A stretch of 64,000 bases of DNA from contig DASYXY010000074.1 in NCBI GenBank assembly GCA_035934385.1, forward strand, positions 1 to 64,000, given 5' to 3'. Source of the stretch: CF-118 sp035934385 (GTDB lineage Bacteria; Chloroflexota; Dormibacteria; Dormibacterales; Dormibacteraceae). The translations under genes and the position numbers were made by a program. Positions 31,198-39,597 of the stretch are shown here, one piece after another. The notes beneath the pieces were generated by a model. That model had not been told where the DNA came from. It was given only the letters and a program-made list of their open reading frames with translations, and made no database searches. Each line of letters opens with the position of its first letter. Positions within the stretch are counted from its first letter, which is position 1.

Positions 31198-32817
31198 TTA
31201 CTTCGACGGCCTCGCCCGTGGCCACGTTAGGCGGTCAAATCCGGCCAGCACGATGCCGGCCGCCCCGAAACCTACCACCGCCGCCAGGACCGCCACCCAC
31301 CACGTAAGCGAGGCCGCCGCCCCTTGCGCCAGCGGGAATCGATAAATCCCATTTGAGGTTGCCGCCAGAAGGACGTTCTGATAATCGACCACCTGCGCGG
31401 GCGTCACGTCGGCCAGCCCGCCACCGAGTTGAGACCAGGTCTGGCCATCGTCTGCGCTTGCCGAGACACCGAACGAAGTTCCCACCGCGTAGAGCCGGCC
31501 GTCGATTGGGTCAAGGCTGAGCACCTCTGGGTGTTTTTCGTTGCCCGCGTGGTGGGCCTGATGCGGGGAGGCAAGCGAGTCGGTCGTTCGCCAAACCCCG
31601 TTTTCGAGAATCTGGACCCCGTCCGTGGCGGAGGTCGCAAAGAGCCGGCCTCCGTCTGGATTCGACGTCAGGTCGACAACCGAGGGCAGGCTCGAGACAC
31701 GACGCCAGCCGGCTTGCCCGCTGGCCTCTTCGAACACCCCGGTCGAGTCGCTGACAAAGGTGCGGCCAGCATCGAATCCAATCGCTGAAACGGCGTTCGG
31801 CTTTGACAGCCCCGCGCCCGCGGCCGACCATGTGTCACCCCCGTCGGAGCTGTGCATCAACCCACTGGTCGTTCCGGCCCAGACCGAATGCTGGCCGGAA
31901 GGGTCGACGGCGAGTGCGGCCACGGTGGAGCCTTCGAATCCGACCTGGTCCAGAGGGCCCGTCGGCGAATCGGCTCGGTACAGCCCGTTGTTCGTCCCGA
32001 CATAGATCGACGCGCCGCTCACGGCCAGGCTCAGCCCAAGGTTCTTTCCCGTCGGCGCGCCGTGCTGATGAACGCCCGGGGTCGGGGTCGCGCCCGGCGG
32101 GAGGGGGACGCCCGGAATGTCGATCTGCGTCCAGACGGTGCCGTCACGGCTCACGTACAGGGCGTCGCCCGCCGCGATCAGAGAGCCGTCGGGCGCCGTG
32201 ATGATGCGGTCCAGGTAGCTGCCGTTGAGCGCGCTTTGCGACCATGCGGCCCCGCCCATCACCTGCGGGAGCTGGCTCAGCGCGCGTGCGTTGGCGACCA
32301 CCAGCAGGAACGGCACGACGGCCAGGGAGATGCCGGCCCAGTACCGAACCGTCCTCGCGCGGGGCAGGAGGCGCGTGAGGTATGGCGCGGCACGCCGGCG
32401 GTAGTGCCAGACGTGCCAGGTGGTCGGCGCCAGCGCCCATACCGAAGAAAGGAGGTGAAAGTTGAGGAGGTCCTCGTACACGCGGCCGTGGATCGGCAGC
32501 AGAGCGAGGACGCCGCTGACGAAGACTGCCGAGTACAGGACGAGGAGTGACCAGGAAATCCAGCGCTGCCAGGGGATAACCTCGGCGACGCCCGCCACCT
32601 TGTAGCGAAAACGAACCCTGGACACCTTGGCCAGGATGAAGACGCCGCCGACCAAACCCACATACACGTGCGCGGCGTCGATCCACGTGAGCCTGACTTT
32701 CGCGTCGACACCGAGGCGGGCCGCCAGGTAGAACAGGGCCGTCCCCCAGGCGATGCTGACGATCAGCGCCAGCGAGAGACCAAGGGCCCCGACCGAGAGC
32801 CTGCTGGCGAGCGACAG
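31198..32817 (-). CDS. Haem-type membrane domain fused to beta-propeller (BNR/YCF48-like)
   Basis: The N-terminal about 200 residues have five TM helices with His pairs: IDAAHVYVGLVGG and FHLLSSVWALAPTTWHVWHYRRR, as in cytochrome b561/DUF4405-type di-haem proteins. The rest (about 210-510) is a periplasmic propeller with sialidase/YCF48-like blades (SGLMHSSDGGDTWSAAGAGL, FGVSASADDGQTWSQLGGG), and a last TM helix lies near 520-545. No suitable ATG/GTG/TTG precedes TM1 except ATG 32937, which overlaps the upstream gene by 97 bp; CTG 32817 is proposed. Electron transfer coupled to an outer sensor is inferred. Confidence 0.78.
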   Translation of the reverse strand: MSLASRLSVGALGLSLALIVSIAWGTALFYLAARLGVDAKVRLTWIDAAHVYVGLVGGVFILAKVSRVRFRYKVAGVAEVIPWQRWISWSLLVLYSAVFVSGVLALLPIHGRVYEDLLNFHLLSSVWALAPTTWHVWHYRRRAAPYLTRLLPRARTVRYWAGISLAVVPFLLVVANARALSQLPQVMGGAAWSQSALNGSYLDRIITAPDGSLIAAGDALYVSRDGTVWTQIDIPGVPLPPGATPTPGVHQHGAPTGKNLGLSLAVSGASIYVGTNNGLYRADSPTGPLDQVGFEGSTVAALAVDPSGQHSVWAGTTSGLMHSSDGGDTWSAAGAGLSKPNAVSAIGFDAGRTFVSDSTGVFEEASGQAGWRRVSSLPSVVDLTSNPDGGRLFATSATDGVQILENGVWRTTDSLASPHQAHHAGNEKHPEVLSLDPIDGRLYAVGTSFGVSASADDGQTWSQLGGGLADVTPAQVVDYQNVLLAATSNGIYRFPLAQGAAASLTWWVAVLAAVVGFGAAGIVLAGFDRLTWPRARPSK

Positions 32818-32840
32818 AACTCCCGGTCGGTCGGTGGCTT

Positions 32841-33056
32841 TTACGCGCTCTTCCTGAAGTAGCGGTACAGCGCCGTCAGCGCGTAGCCGACGAAGATTCC
32901 GGCGACGAAGAACGTTCCGTGTTGGATCTGATGCCACGTGTCGCTCGTATCAGCCAGCGAGTCCAGGGTGTAGTTGGCGACCAGGCCGCCCGCAATTCCC
33001 AGGATGAGTCCGATGGCAGGTATGACCGGCGATGCCGCACGCCGTGCTTCCGACAT
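32841..33056 (-). CDS. Small two-TM membrane protein
   Basis: The protein has 71 aa with two hydrophobic helices (about 10-31 and 45-64) joined by a short polar loop with DTSDTWHQIQHGTFFVAG, whose two His could be membrane-proximal ligands. It ends with basic YRYFRKSA on the cytoplasmic side. I recognise no family. It lies 14 bp downstream of the cupredoxin/P19-like gene, with an AAAGGAG SD, and just upstream of the haem-propeller fusion; it may be a small subunit of that complex. Confidence 0.72.
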   Translation of the reverse strand: MSEARRAASPVIPAIGLILGIAGGLVANYTLDSLADTSDTWHQIQHGTFFVAGIFVGYALTALYRYFRKSA

Positions 33057-33070
33057 CTGTCTGCTCCTTT

Positions 33071-33934
33071 CTAAATGTTGAAATCAAAACTCGCCGTCTC
33101 ATTTCCGATGACCACGGTCACCGTGTATTCGCCTTTGGGCAGGAAGACGTTGTTGCCGTAGTGGTAGTCGCCAGGCCCCTCGACGATGCCCTGCATCACG
33201 ACGATCGGGACCTGCTGGGTCTGGCCGGTGGTGTCGTTCTTGACGGTGAGCACCGGGTTCACCGTCTTGACCACGTTGCCGGTCTTCTTGTCGAAGACGT
33301 GGACCTCGAGATGGTGCCAGTCGGGCGAGACGTTGCCAGTGTCCGACGGCATTGTCATCGTGCCCCCGAACATGACCTCGCCGGTTTTGGGATGCTGGCT
33401 CGAGGCCTGAGCCTCTGTGTACATCGCCTGCAGTCCGCCGATCTCGGCGACGAAGTTGTAGCTGGCGCTTGTCGCCAGCTTGATCTGAGTGCCCGCGGCG
33501 GCGGCGTGAATCGTCGTCGAGCTCTGGTCGGGCGGTTGGCCCAGACCCAGGAAGCCGCCGCGCGGCTTCACGTCCAGCAGGCCGAGCGGGGTGCTGGTCG
33601 CTTCGATCTCGATGACGAAGTTCCCGGTCTTGTCGGCTGGGAATGTGACAGTGGCCGGCTGGCCGGGGCTGGGGAAGAAATGCTTGTCGTAACCGTGAAG
33701 GTGGATCTCCTCGTACTTATCCGCGGAGATCGAAACTGTCAGGGTGTCGTCCTGGTTGGCCTGCAGTTGGCCAGGCGTCATCGTGGCACCCGCCACGGTG
33801 ACCTGAATCAGCCGTTGCTGAGGAGGCGGTCCTTGATTTCCAAAAATCAGGACTGCTGTGACCGCCGCAAATATCACCAGGACTGCAGCGACGATCGCCA
33901 ATCGGGCGTTCGCCGACAACGGCATACGTGACAC
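33071..33934 (-). CDS. Membrane-anchored cupredoxin/P19-like metal-binding protein
   Basis: The protein has 287 aa. It has an N-terminal TM anchor (about 9-31). Residues about 40-125 form a cupredoxin-like domain with EEIHLHGYDKHFFP. The C-terminal half (about 150-287) resembles the periplasmic iron/copper-binding P19/Tp34 family: DWHHLEVHVFDKKTGNVV, PIVVMQGIVEGPGDYHYGNNVFLPKGEYTVTV, with Met and His candidates for metal. P19-type proteins work with Ftr1-like iron permeases, which are not in the window. It probably binds Cu or Fe outside the membrane in this cluster. Confidence 0.82.
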   Translation of the reverse strand: MSRMPLSANARLAIVAAVLVIFAAVTAVLIFGNQGPPPQQRLIQVTVAGATMTPGQLQANQDDTLTVSISADKYEEIHLHGYDKHFFPSPGQPATVTFPADKTGNFVIEIEATSTPLGLLDVKPRGGFLGLGQPPDQSSTTIHAAAAGTQIKLATSASYNFVAEIGGLQAMYTEAQASSQHPKTGEVMFGGTMTMPSDTGNVSPDWHHLEVHVFDKKTGNVVKTVNPVLTVKNDTTGQTQQVPIVVMQGIVEGPGDYHYGNNVFLPKGEYTVTVVIGNETASFDFNI

Positions 33935-33992
33935 CCAAATTCCTCCGATTCATGCGCACGCCCACGCGCGCAACTGATGACCTGGACGAGAG

Positions 33993-34613
33993 CTAGGCGC
34001 GGAGGATCGCCGGGGGCCCTCGCTTGATGTAGACGATCGGACAAGCCTCGGCCAGAGCCGAAACCGGTACCCGCGCAGGTGGCGGTAGGAGGAGAGATGC
34101 CGGCGCAACGGGCGCAAACCTGATCGCCAGCTCAGCGCGGAGAGCGAGCAGAGCGGCGTCAACTCGGACCGCCAGCCACTTCAGCGCGAGCGCGGCAAGA
34201 GCCGCGACCGGAAGCTGACCGGCGCATCCCAGGAGGATCAGGTTGAGCACCGAAGGTACTGCCTCGCCCGCAGCCAGTGACTCGACCGTTTCCTGGGCGA
34301 TGAAGCAAACCAGCTGGACGGTGAACAGGACCGAGAGGAGGGTGATGTAAGAAGGCCCGCGGCTGGTTATCAACACCGCGCGGCCCGGAATGAGGCGGGA
34401 AGCTCCGATCAGAAGCAGGCCGGCGAGAACCGCCGTTGCGAGCACGCCGAAGCTTGACTTTGCGAACAACGGGAAGTAGGCGTGGGCACCCTGGCTCTGC
34501 ACCGTCTGGGCCGCGGCGCCGAACTCGAGCTGATAGACGATCAGGTGGCCTGCCTGCGCCAGCAGAGCGCCAAATCCCAGCAGCCCGAGCAGCCTGACGG
34601 CGGGCCGCTTCAC
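33993..34613 (-). CDS. Multi-pass membrane protein of the cupredoxin cluster
   Basis: The protein has 206 aa from GTG 34613. Four or five TM helices are visible (about 5-25, 42-64, 75-95, 118-140). A Pro-rich end (LLLPPPARVPVSALAEACPIVYIKRGPPAIL) follows, which may be cytoplasmic. His21 in AQAGHLIVYQ is the only His near a helix. I do not recognise the family. It is 22 bp from the TetR gene upstream and 58 bp from the cupredoxin/P19-like gene downstream, so it is probably the first structural gene of the cluster. Confidence 0.72.
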   Translation of the reverse strand: MKRPAVRLLGLLGFGALLAQAGHLIVYQLEFGAAAQTVQSQGAHAYFPLFAKSSFGVLATAVLAGLLLIGASRLIPGRAVLITSRGPSYITLLSVLFTVQLVCFIAQETVESLAAGEAVPSVLNLILLGCAGQLPVAALAALALKWLAVRVDAALLALRAELAIRFAPVAPASLLLPPPARVPVSALAEACPIVYIKRGPPAILRA

Positions 34614-34635
34614 GCCCGGATCATACCGCCGGGGG

Positions 34636-35367
34636 TCACGGTCTCCCCCGCTCCCGGCGGCCCTTGTGCCCTGTTTGCAGCATCGCCTCGAGGCCAAATA
34701 CCAGCAAGTCGACGGTGTCCGGCCACCACCGATCGGGGGCGCTGGCCCAGACGTCCGCAAGCTCTCGTGTGCTGGCCGCCGTGTTCGGGAACTGATCGCG
34801 CTGCAGGCTCAGCAGCCCGAGCTCGAAACGCTTTCGCAACAGTTCGCGACTGGTGATGTTGCCCAGCTGTTCGGCGCTCGGGCCTGGAGAACCTACGAGC
34901 AGGACATAACCCGCGAGGAGGTTCGAAACGATGCGTATCAAGCTGGCGGCGTCACGCCGCTTGAAGCCGGCGCTCAGCAAGATTCCGAGCACGTCTTCAA
35001 TCGGCCTCCAGAAGGCGGAAAGGTTGTCCCCTGCGTATGCGATCTGCAGCTGCATCGCCAGCGGCCGTGTATCCATCTGGGACTTGAAATTCAGCATTGC
35101 CCGCCGCACCCGATCAGTCCAGGTCATGGAGGCCCGGAACCCCACCGTCAGGTCGAGGCCCTCCATCGCTCGCTCGGCCATCGCGTTGATCAGGTCCTGC
35201 TTGTCCCGCACATGTCGGTAAAGCGCCATCGGGGTCACGCGGAACTCTGTTGCGAGGCGCCGGAGGCTGACCGCGTCCAGGCCCTCGGTCTCGCCGATCT
35301 TCAACGCCCGGCCGACGATTGCGGCCCGAGTCAGGCCTCGGTGCTTGCCCTGGTCAACACGCGGCAT
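34636..35367 (-). CDS. TetR-family regulator of DrrAB-like exporter
   Basis: The protein has 243 aa from ATG 35367 (TTG 35379 is possible). The HTH is GLTRAAIVGRALKIGETEGLDAVSLRRLATEFRVTPMALYRHVRDKQDLINAMA, the TetR_C_1-like subgroup that often controls drug exporters. The C-terminal ligand domain is Leu-rich and ends HKGRRERGRP. It is divergent from the ABC exporter genes over operators at 35381-35393 and 35414-35426. It may also be the first gene of the minus-strand membrane cluster, 22 bp away. Confidence 0.92.
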   Translation of the reverse strand: MPRVDQGKHRGLTRAAIVGRALKIGETEGLDAVSLRRLATEFRVTPMALYRHVRDKQDLINAMAERAMEGLDLTVGFRASMTWTDRVRRAMLNFKSQMDTRPLAMQLQIAYAGDNLSAFWRPIEDVLGILLSAGFKRRDAASLIRIVSNLLAGYVLLVGSPGPSAEQLGNITSRELLRKRFELGLLSLQRDQFPNTAASTRELADVWASAPDRWWPDTVDLLVFGLEAMLQTGHKGRRERGRP

Positions 35368-35372
35368 GGGAC

Positions 35373-35428
35373 TTGACAAGTGTACGGTGCATACCTATGC
35401 TTGCCTCAACCGATATACATCGTATACT
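35373..35428 (+). promoter_or_regulatory. Promoters and two TetR operators of the ABC exporter
   Basis: TTGACA (35373-35378) and TATGCT (35396-35401) are 17 bp apart and enclose the half-symmetric site TGTAC-GGT-GCATA (35381-35393). A second pair TTGCCT (35401-35406) and TATACT (35423-35428), 16 bp apart, is covered by TATAC-ATC-GTATA (35414-35426). Operator centres are 33 bp apart, the same as at the other TetR locus. The ABC gene SD (GGAGG, 35443-35447) follows. Confidence 0.75.
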
Positions 35429-35455
35429 TACACCAGTAACTTGGAGGTAGTGGGC

Positions 35456-36229
35456 ATGGAAGATGAGAACGTGGCAATCCACGTCCATGGATTGCACACG
35501 TCATTCAAGGATTTGCAGGTGCTCAAGGGAGTGGACTTCGAGGTAGCGCGCGGAAGCATCTTCGCGCTGCTCGGCTCGAACGGCGCCGGCAAGACCACGA
35601 TCGTGAGGATTCTCACCACCCTGCTCAAGCCGGATGCCGGAACGATGCACGTCAACGGTTTCGACGTCGTGTTGCAGCCGTCGCGGGTGCGGGAGTCGAT
35701 CAGCCTGACAGGCCAATTCGCGGCAGTGGACGAGGTCCTCACCGGCCGCGAGAACCTGGTCATGATCGCGGAGCTGCGGCATGTGAAAGGCGCGGGCGAG
35801 GTGGCGGACGATCTGCTGGATCGATTCGGCCTCTCCGATGCGGCAGGACGCCGTGTGTCGACCTACTCAGGCGGGATGCGCCGGCGCCTCGACATCGCGA
35901 TGAGCCTCATCGGCAACCCGCGGGTCATCTTCCTCGACGAGCCGACGACCGGTCTAGACCCCGAGGGCCGCATCGAGGTCTGGCAGGTGATCCAGAGCCT
36001 CGCTGACCGCGGCACGACCGTGCTCCTGACGACCCAGCACCTGGAGGAGGCCGAGAAGCTCGCCGACCGGATCGCGATCCTGCACGAGGGCACGATCATC
36101 GTCTCCGGCACGCTCGAGGAGCTGAGGAAACTGCTCCCGCCGGTGAAAGTTGAGTACGTCGAGCGACAGCCGACCCTGGAAGAGATCTTTCTGGCGATCG
36201 TCGGCAACAACAAGAAGGAGCCCCGATGA
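35456..36229 (+). CDS. DrrA-type ABC transporter ATP-binding protein
   Basis: The protein has 257 aa, with SD GGAGG 8 nt before ATG 35456. Walker A is GSNGAGKT (40-47), signature SGGMR (138-142), Walker B VIFLDEP (157-163) and H-loop His195. It matches the daunorubicin-resistance DrrA class (LLGSNGAGKTT, LKPDAGTMHVNGFDV), though shorter than DrrA itself (about 330 aa) at the C-terminus. It works with the downstream permease (ATGA overlap). It likely exports a drug or lipid-like compound, repressed by the divergent TetR. Confidence 0.95.
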   Translation: MEDENVAIHVHGLHTSFKDLQVLKGVDFEVARGSIFALLGSNGAGKTTIVRILTTLLKPDAGTMHVNGFDVVLQPSRVRESISLTGQFAAVDEVLTGRENLVMIAELRHVKGAGEVADDLLDRFGLSDAAGRRVSTYSGGMRRRLDIAMSLIGNPRVIFLDEPTTGLDPEGRIEVWQVIQSLADRGTTVLLTTQHLEEAEKLADRIAILHEGTIIVSGTLEELRKLLPPVKVEYVERQPTLEEIFLAIVGNNKKEPR

Positions 36230-36987
36230 AAACGCATTTCTTCAGCGACACGTGGGTAATGCTCGAGCGTTCCCTCCGGCACGTCTTCCGCAGCGTGGAC
36301 ACGATCATCACGGTGACGATCATGCCGATCGCGTTCATGCTGCTGTTCGTCTACGTATTCGGCGGAGCCATCCACGCAGGCACTGACAGATATGTGAACT
36401 ACCTGCTCCCCGGCATCCTGCTCATCGCGATCGCGAGCGGCATCGCCTACACCTCATATCGACTGTTCCTCGACCTGCAGAGCGGAATCTTCGAGCGGTT
36501 CCACTCGATGCCGATCGCGCGCTCGTCCGTCCTGTGGGGCCACGTTCTGACCTCACTGGTGTCCAACGCGATCTCCGTGACTGTCATCGTCCTGGTGGCG
36601 CTGGTGATGGGCTTCCGCTCGTCGGCAGGAGTGCTGGCGTGGCTCGGCGTGGCGGGCATCCTCGTGCTCTTCACGCTGGCGCTGACCTGGATCGCGGTGA
36701 TCGCCGGACTCTCGGCGAAGTCCACGGACGGGGCGGGCGCCTTCGCCTACCCGATTCTCTTCCTGCCGTTCGTCAGCTCGGCGTTCGTGCCCACCGCCAC
36801 AATGCCCGGCCCAGTGCGCGCGTTCGCGGAGAACCAGCCGGTGACCTCGATCGTCAACTCGATCCGAGCCCTGTTCGAGCAGCAGCCTGTGGGAGGCCAG
36901 ATCTGGACCGCCCTTGCCTGGTGCGTGGGGGTCATGGTGATCGCGTCAGCACTGGCCATGTTGATCTATCGGCGCAAGATCGCCTGA
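36226..36987 (+). CDS. ABC-2 type permease, DrrB-like
   Basis: The protein has 253 aa. Six TM helices can be placed (about 30-50, 60-82, 105-135, 140-165, 170-190, 225-247). The motif LFERFHSMPIARSSVLWGHVL (here IFERFHSMPIARS) and PVRAFAENQPVTSIVNSIRALF are typical of DrrB/ABC-2 permeases. It starts within the last codons of the ATPase gene (ATGA) and forms a homodimeric permease with it. Its 3' end is 3 bp from the convergent PQQ-like gene. Confidence 0.94.
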   Translation: MKTHFFSDTWVMLERSLRHVFRSVDTIITVTIMPIAFMLLFVYVFGGAIHAGTDRYVNYLLPGILLIAIASGIAYTSYRLFLDLQSGIFERFHSMPIARSSVLWGHVLTSLVSNAISVTVIVLVALVMGFRSSAGVLAWLGVAGILVLFTLALTWIAVIAGLSAKSTDGAGAFAYPILFLPFVSSAFVPTATMPGPVRAFAENQPVTSIVNSIRALFEQQPVGGQIWTALAWCVGVMVIASALAMLIYRRKIA

Positions 36988-36990
36988 CAT

Positions 36991-38541
36991 CTACCCTAGT
37001 CGGTAGGCGACGACTGCGGGCGCTTGCGTGGCGCTCAGCCGAATGCCGGCGCCGGCGATCAGAGTGTCGCCGGCGATCGCGAGAGTCGAGTTGGAGCCGG
37101 CGGGCAGGTTGTTCGTCCAGACCACCGAGCCCGTCGCCCGCGACAAGGCCATCACCTGACCCGTCAGCGTGGTCGTGAACACGAGGTCACCGGCGACCGT
37201 GGCTCCACCGAGTGGCATTTGGGACAGCCCGCCCGCCCACAGCTGCTTCCCGGTCGCAACGTCAAGAGCAACCATCTCGCCCTTGGCTTGCAGCACGTTG
37301 ATGCTGCCCAGGACGACTGATGGGTTCGTGAATGTGGAGCCCAGGTCGACAACTGGGACGTAGGCAACGCCATCAGCCACAGCCATGTTGGTCTCCACAC
37401 CGCCGACCGCTCCGGGGAAGAGCGTGTATGGAGTCTGCAGCTGCAGCTTGCCTTCCAAGGCCAGCTCGCCGTCTTGATCGTGCCCGTTGTGGATGCCAAC
37501 CGCTGTCTTCCAGATGAGCGAGCCGCTACCGGCGTCGAGCGCGAACACGTAGCCCCCCTTGCCGGAAGCCAGGACGACGGAGCGACCGGCCACAACGGTG
37601 AGGATCGGCGAGACCTGCAGGTCCCAGTCGTGAAAGTCGTCCGGGAAGGCCTGGTAGTACCACTCCAGCCGGCCTGTGGCCTGGCTCAGCTTGACGATGC
37701 TGTCGGTGTAAAGCTCGCGGCTGGGGGATGCTACGGCTTCTTGTTGGGAGAGGTAGGGGTTCCCGGTGCCGGCGTAGATCGAGCCGTCAGGTCCGATCAG
37801 AAACGGGTCCCACGCCCCGCCTGCGGTTGCCCTCAGCTGCTGACCCGTCGCGTCGATCACTGTTTGAAAGCTCCAGTCCGTGGCCCCGGTGCCGGCGTCG
37901 AGGGCATAGATGAGCCCACCGCCCCGGGTCAGGGCGGACGCGACGAACACGCGGTGATTGGCGACCTGCGGCGCGATGTCGAACCTGGCCGTTCCGCCGC
38001 CAAGACTCGCGTGGTACCAGACCTGGTGGCCTGTGGTCGCGTCGAGGGCGAACACGCCGGTCGCGGTGACACCGTAAACCCGGCCATAGGCCAGCGTGAC
38101 CCCGTTCGGGCCGTAGTCGGACGAGCTGTACTTGTGCGTCCAGAGCACTCGCCCCGTGGCGTCGTCCACCGCCGTCACGTTCGATGCGCCGTCCTGCAGG
38201 TACGCGACGCCGTTGGCGATGACAGGATTGGCGACGTCTCGGCCGCTCGCGCCGGCACCGGTCAAGGGCAGCGTCCAGGCCACCTTCAGACTCGTGACGT
38301 TGGCTGAAGAGATGCTCGAGCTGGCGTCGCGTGTGTTGTAAAGGCCTCCATTGGGAGAGGGCCATTCGTTGAAGTAGCGGATATCCTCGACCGGAGCGCC
38401 CGGTGGTACCGATCCGCTCAGGCTCGGCGGCACCGACGCTTCCGCGATTGGGGAAGCGCTGACCGAGGTCTCGGCCGGTGTGCTGCATGCGGCGACAAAG
38501 GCGAGCATTGTCGCGGCGCCGATCATCGCTGAACGCTTCAC
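36991..38541 (-). CDS. PQQ-binding-like beta-propeller lipoprotein
   Basis: The protein has 516 aa from GTG 38541. The signal peptide ends in VAAC with lipid Cys19. The body consists of PQQ-type propeller blades with the repeated A-x-D-x-x-TG-x-x-(L/V)W pattern (AVDDATGRVLWTHKY, ALDATTGHQVWYH, ALDAGSGSLIWKT, ALDVATGKQLWAGG). It resembles quinoprotein alcohol dehydrogenases of about 550 aa. I see no vicinal Cys pair or Ca-ligand cluster that would confirm PQQ use. It may be an outer-face dehydrogenase or a structural BamB-like propeller. Confidence 0.87.
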   Translation of the reverse strand: MKRSAMIGAATMLAFVAACSTPAETSVSASPIAEASVPPSLSGSVPPGAPVEDIRYFNEWPSPNGGLYNTRDASSSISSANVTSLKVAWTLPLTGAGASGRDVANPVIANGVAYLQDGASNVTAVDDATGRVLWTHKYSSSDYGPNGVTLAYGRVYGVTATGVFALDATTGHQVWYHASLGGGTARFDIAPQVANHRVFVASALTRGGGLIYALDAGTGATDWSFQTVIDATGQQLRATAGGAWDPFLIGPDGSIYAGTGNPYLSQQEAVASPSRELYTDSIVKLSQATGRLEWYYQAFPDDFHDWDLQVSPILTVVAGRSVVLASGKGGYVFALDAGSGSLIWKTAVGIHNGHDQDGELALEGKLQLQTPYTLFPGAVGGVETNMAVADGVAYVPVVDLGSTFTNPSVVLGSINVLQAKGEMVALDVATGKQLWAGGLSQMPLGGATVAGDLVFTTTLTGQVMALSRATGSVVWTNNLPAGSNSTLAIAGDTLIAGAGIRLSATQAPAVVAYRLG

Positions 38542-38569
38542 CGTCGTCCCACCCAACCTTAGCGAGGCG

Positions 38570-39544
38570 TCACATTGTGATGACGATCTTGCCTCGGGCC
38601 TGGCCACTCTCGAGATACCGCAGCGCGGCCGGAACCTCGCTCAGTGGATAGCGTCTGTCGATGACCGGCACGAGGCGGCCGGCCTCGATGAGCTCGTTCA
38701 AGAAGGCCACGTCTTGCTGTTTGAATGGTTTCCACCACCACATCACGGCCAGCTTCCGGCTGCCCGTCATCGAGATCAAGGGACCGAGGAATGTCCCCTG
38801 CAGCAGCAGGCGGGTGGAGGCACCGAGCATCACGTAAACTCCCCCCGGCTTCAGGGCGCGCCTCCACTCCCACATCGAACGACGCGCCACGACATCCAGG
38901 ATCAGGTCGTACCGCTGCTCGGTCCTGATCACGTCTTCACGCGTGAAATCGATGACATGGTCCGCGCCCACCGACCGCATCAAGTCCAGCTTGCCGGTGC
39001 TGTCGACGCCGGTCACTTCCGCTCCGAAGTACTTGGCGATCTGCACCGCGAATGGACCCACGTTTCCACCCGCTCCGTTGACCAGCACCTGGTCGCCGGA
39101 CTGGACGGGCCGCTTACCACGAAGGCCTTGCAGGGCCAGGACGGCCGACTGCGGGATAGTGGCTGCTTCCTCGAAGGTCAACCTCGCCGGTTTCAACGCA
39201 AAAGCGCGCGCCGGAGCGCAAACGTACTCGGCGTAGGCGCCGAGTCCATAGACGGTCATGTTCCCAAAGACCTCGTCGCCCTCTCGAAACTCGGTCACAT
39301 TCCTACCGACCTCTTCGACCTGGCCGGCCACGTCGACGCCGAGGCCGCGGACCCTCGGCTTGCCGAACCCGATCGCCATGCGGGTGAAGGGAGACTTGCC
39401 GTAGAGGTACTCCAGATCATCGGCGTTCAGGGACGCCGCCCGGACTCGAACGAGCACGTCCTCTTCTTTGACGGCGGGCTTCTCGACCTCGGCGAGGGTC
39501 AGGACGTCGGGTGAGCCGTACCGGTCGCGCACGATCGCCTTCAT
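38570..39544 (-). CDS. MDR-family NAD(P)-dependent quinone oxidoreductase
   Basis: The protein has 324 aa from ATG 39544. It is zinc-free MDR type: MKAIVRDRYGSPDVLTLAEVEKP, GVDVAGQVEEVG, GDEVFG, and the Rossmann block VLVNGAGGNVGPFAVQIAKYFGAEVTGV. The end RGKIVITM is typical of the QOR-like group. It likely reduces quinones or alpha,beta-unsaturated carbonyls with NADPH. It is a tandem paralogue of the next upstream gene, 53 bp apart on the same strand. Confidence 0.92.
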   Translation of the reverse strand: MKAIVRDRYGSPDVLTLAEVEKPAVKEEDVLVRVRAASLNADDLEYLYGKSPFTRMAIGFGKPRVRGLGVDVAGQVEEVGRNVTEFREGDEVFGNMTVYGLGAYAEYVCAPARAFALKPARLTFEEAATIPQSAVLALQGLRGKRPVQSGDQVLVNGAGGNVGPFAVQIAKYFGAEVTGVDSTGKLDLMRSVGADHVIDFTREDVIRTEQRYDLILDVVARRSMWEWRRALKPGGVYVMLGASTRLLLQGTFLGPLISMTGSRKLAVMWWWKPFKQQDVAFLNELIEAGRLVPVIDRRYPLSEVPAALRYLESGQARGKIVITM

Positions 39545-39597
39545 CACGTTTTGGCGTGTGCCCGTCAGCGCCGGGTTGTATCCGATTTCACTACGGC

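Noticed and set aside
32817..32937. ATG 32937 as start of the haem-propeller gene
   Set aside because: It would overlap the upstream two-TM gene by 97 bp and adds 40 Arg-rich, non-conserved residues.
36991..37006. CTACC/GGTAG hairpin at the exporter-PQQ junction as a terminator
   Set aside because: Only a 5-bp stem with a 6-nt loop and no T-run; it is too weak to call.
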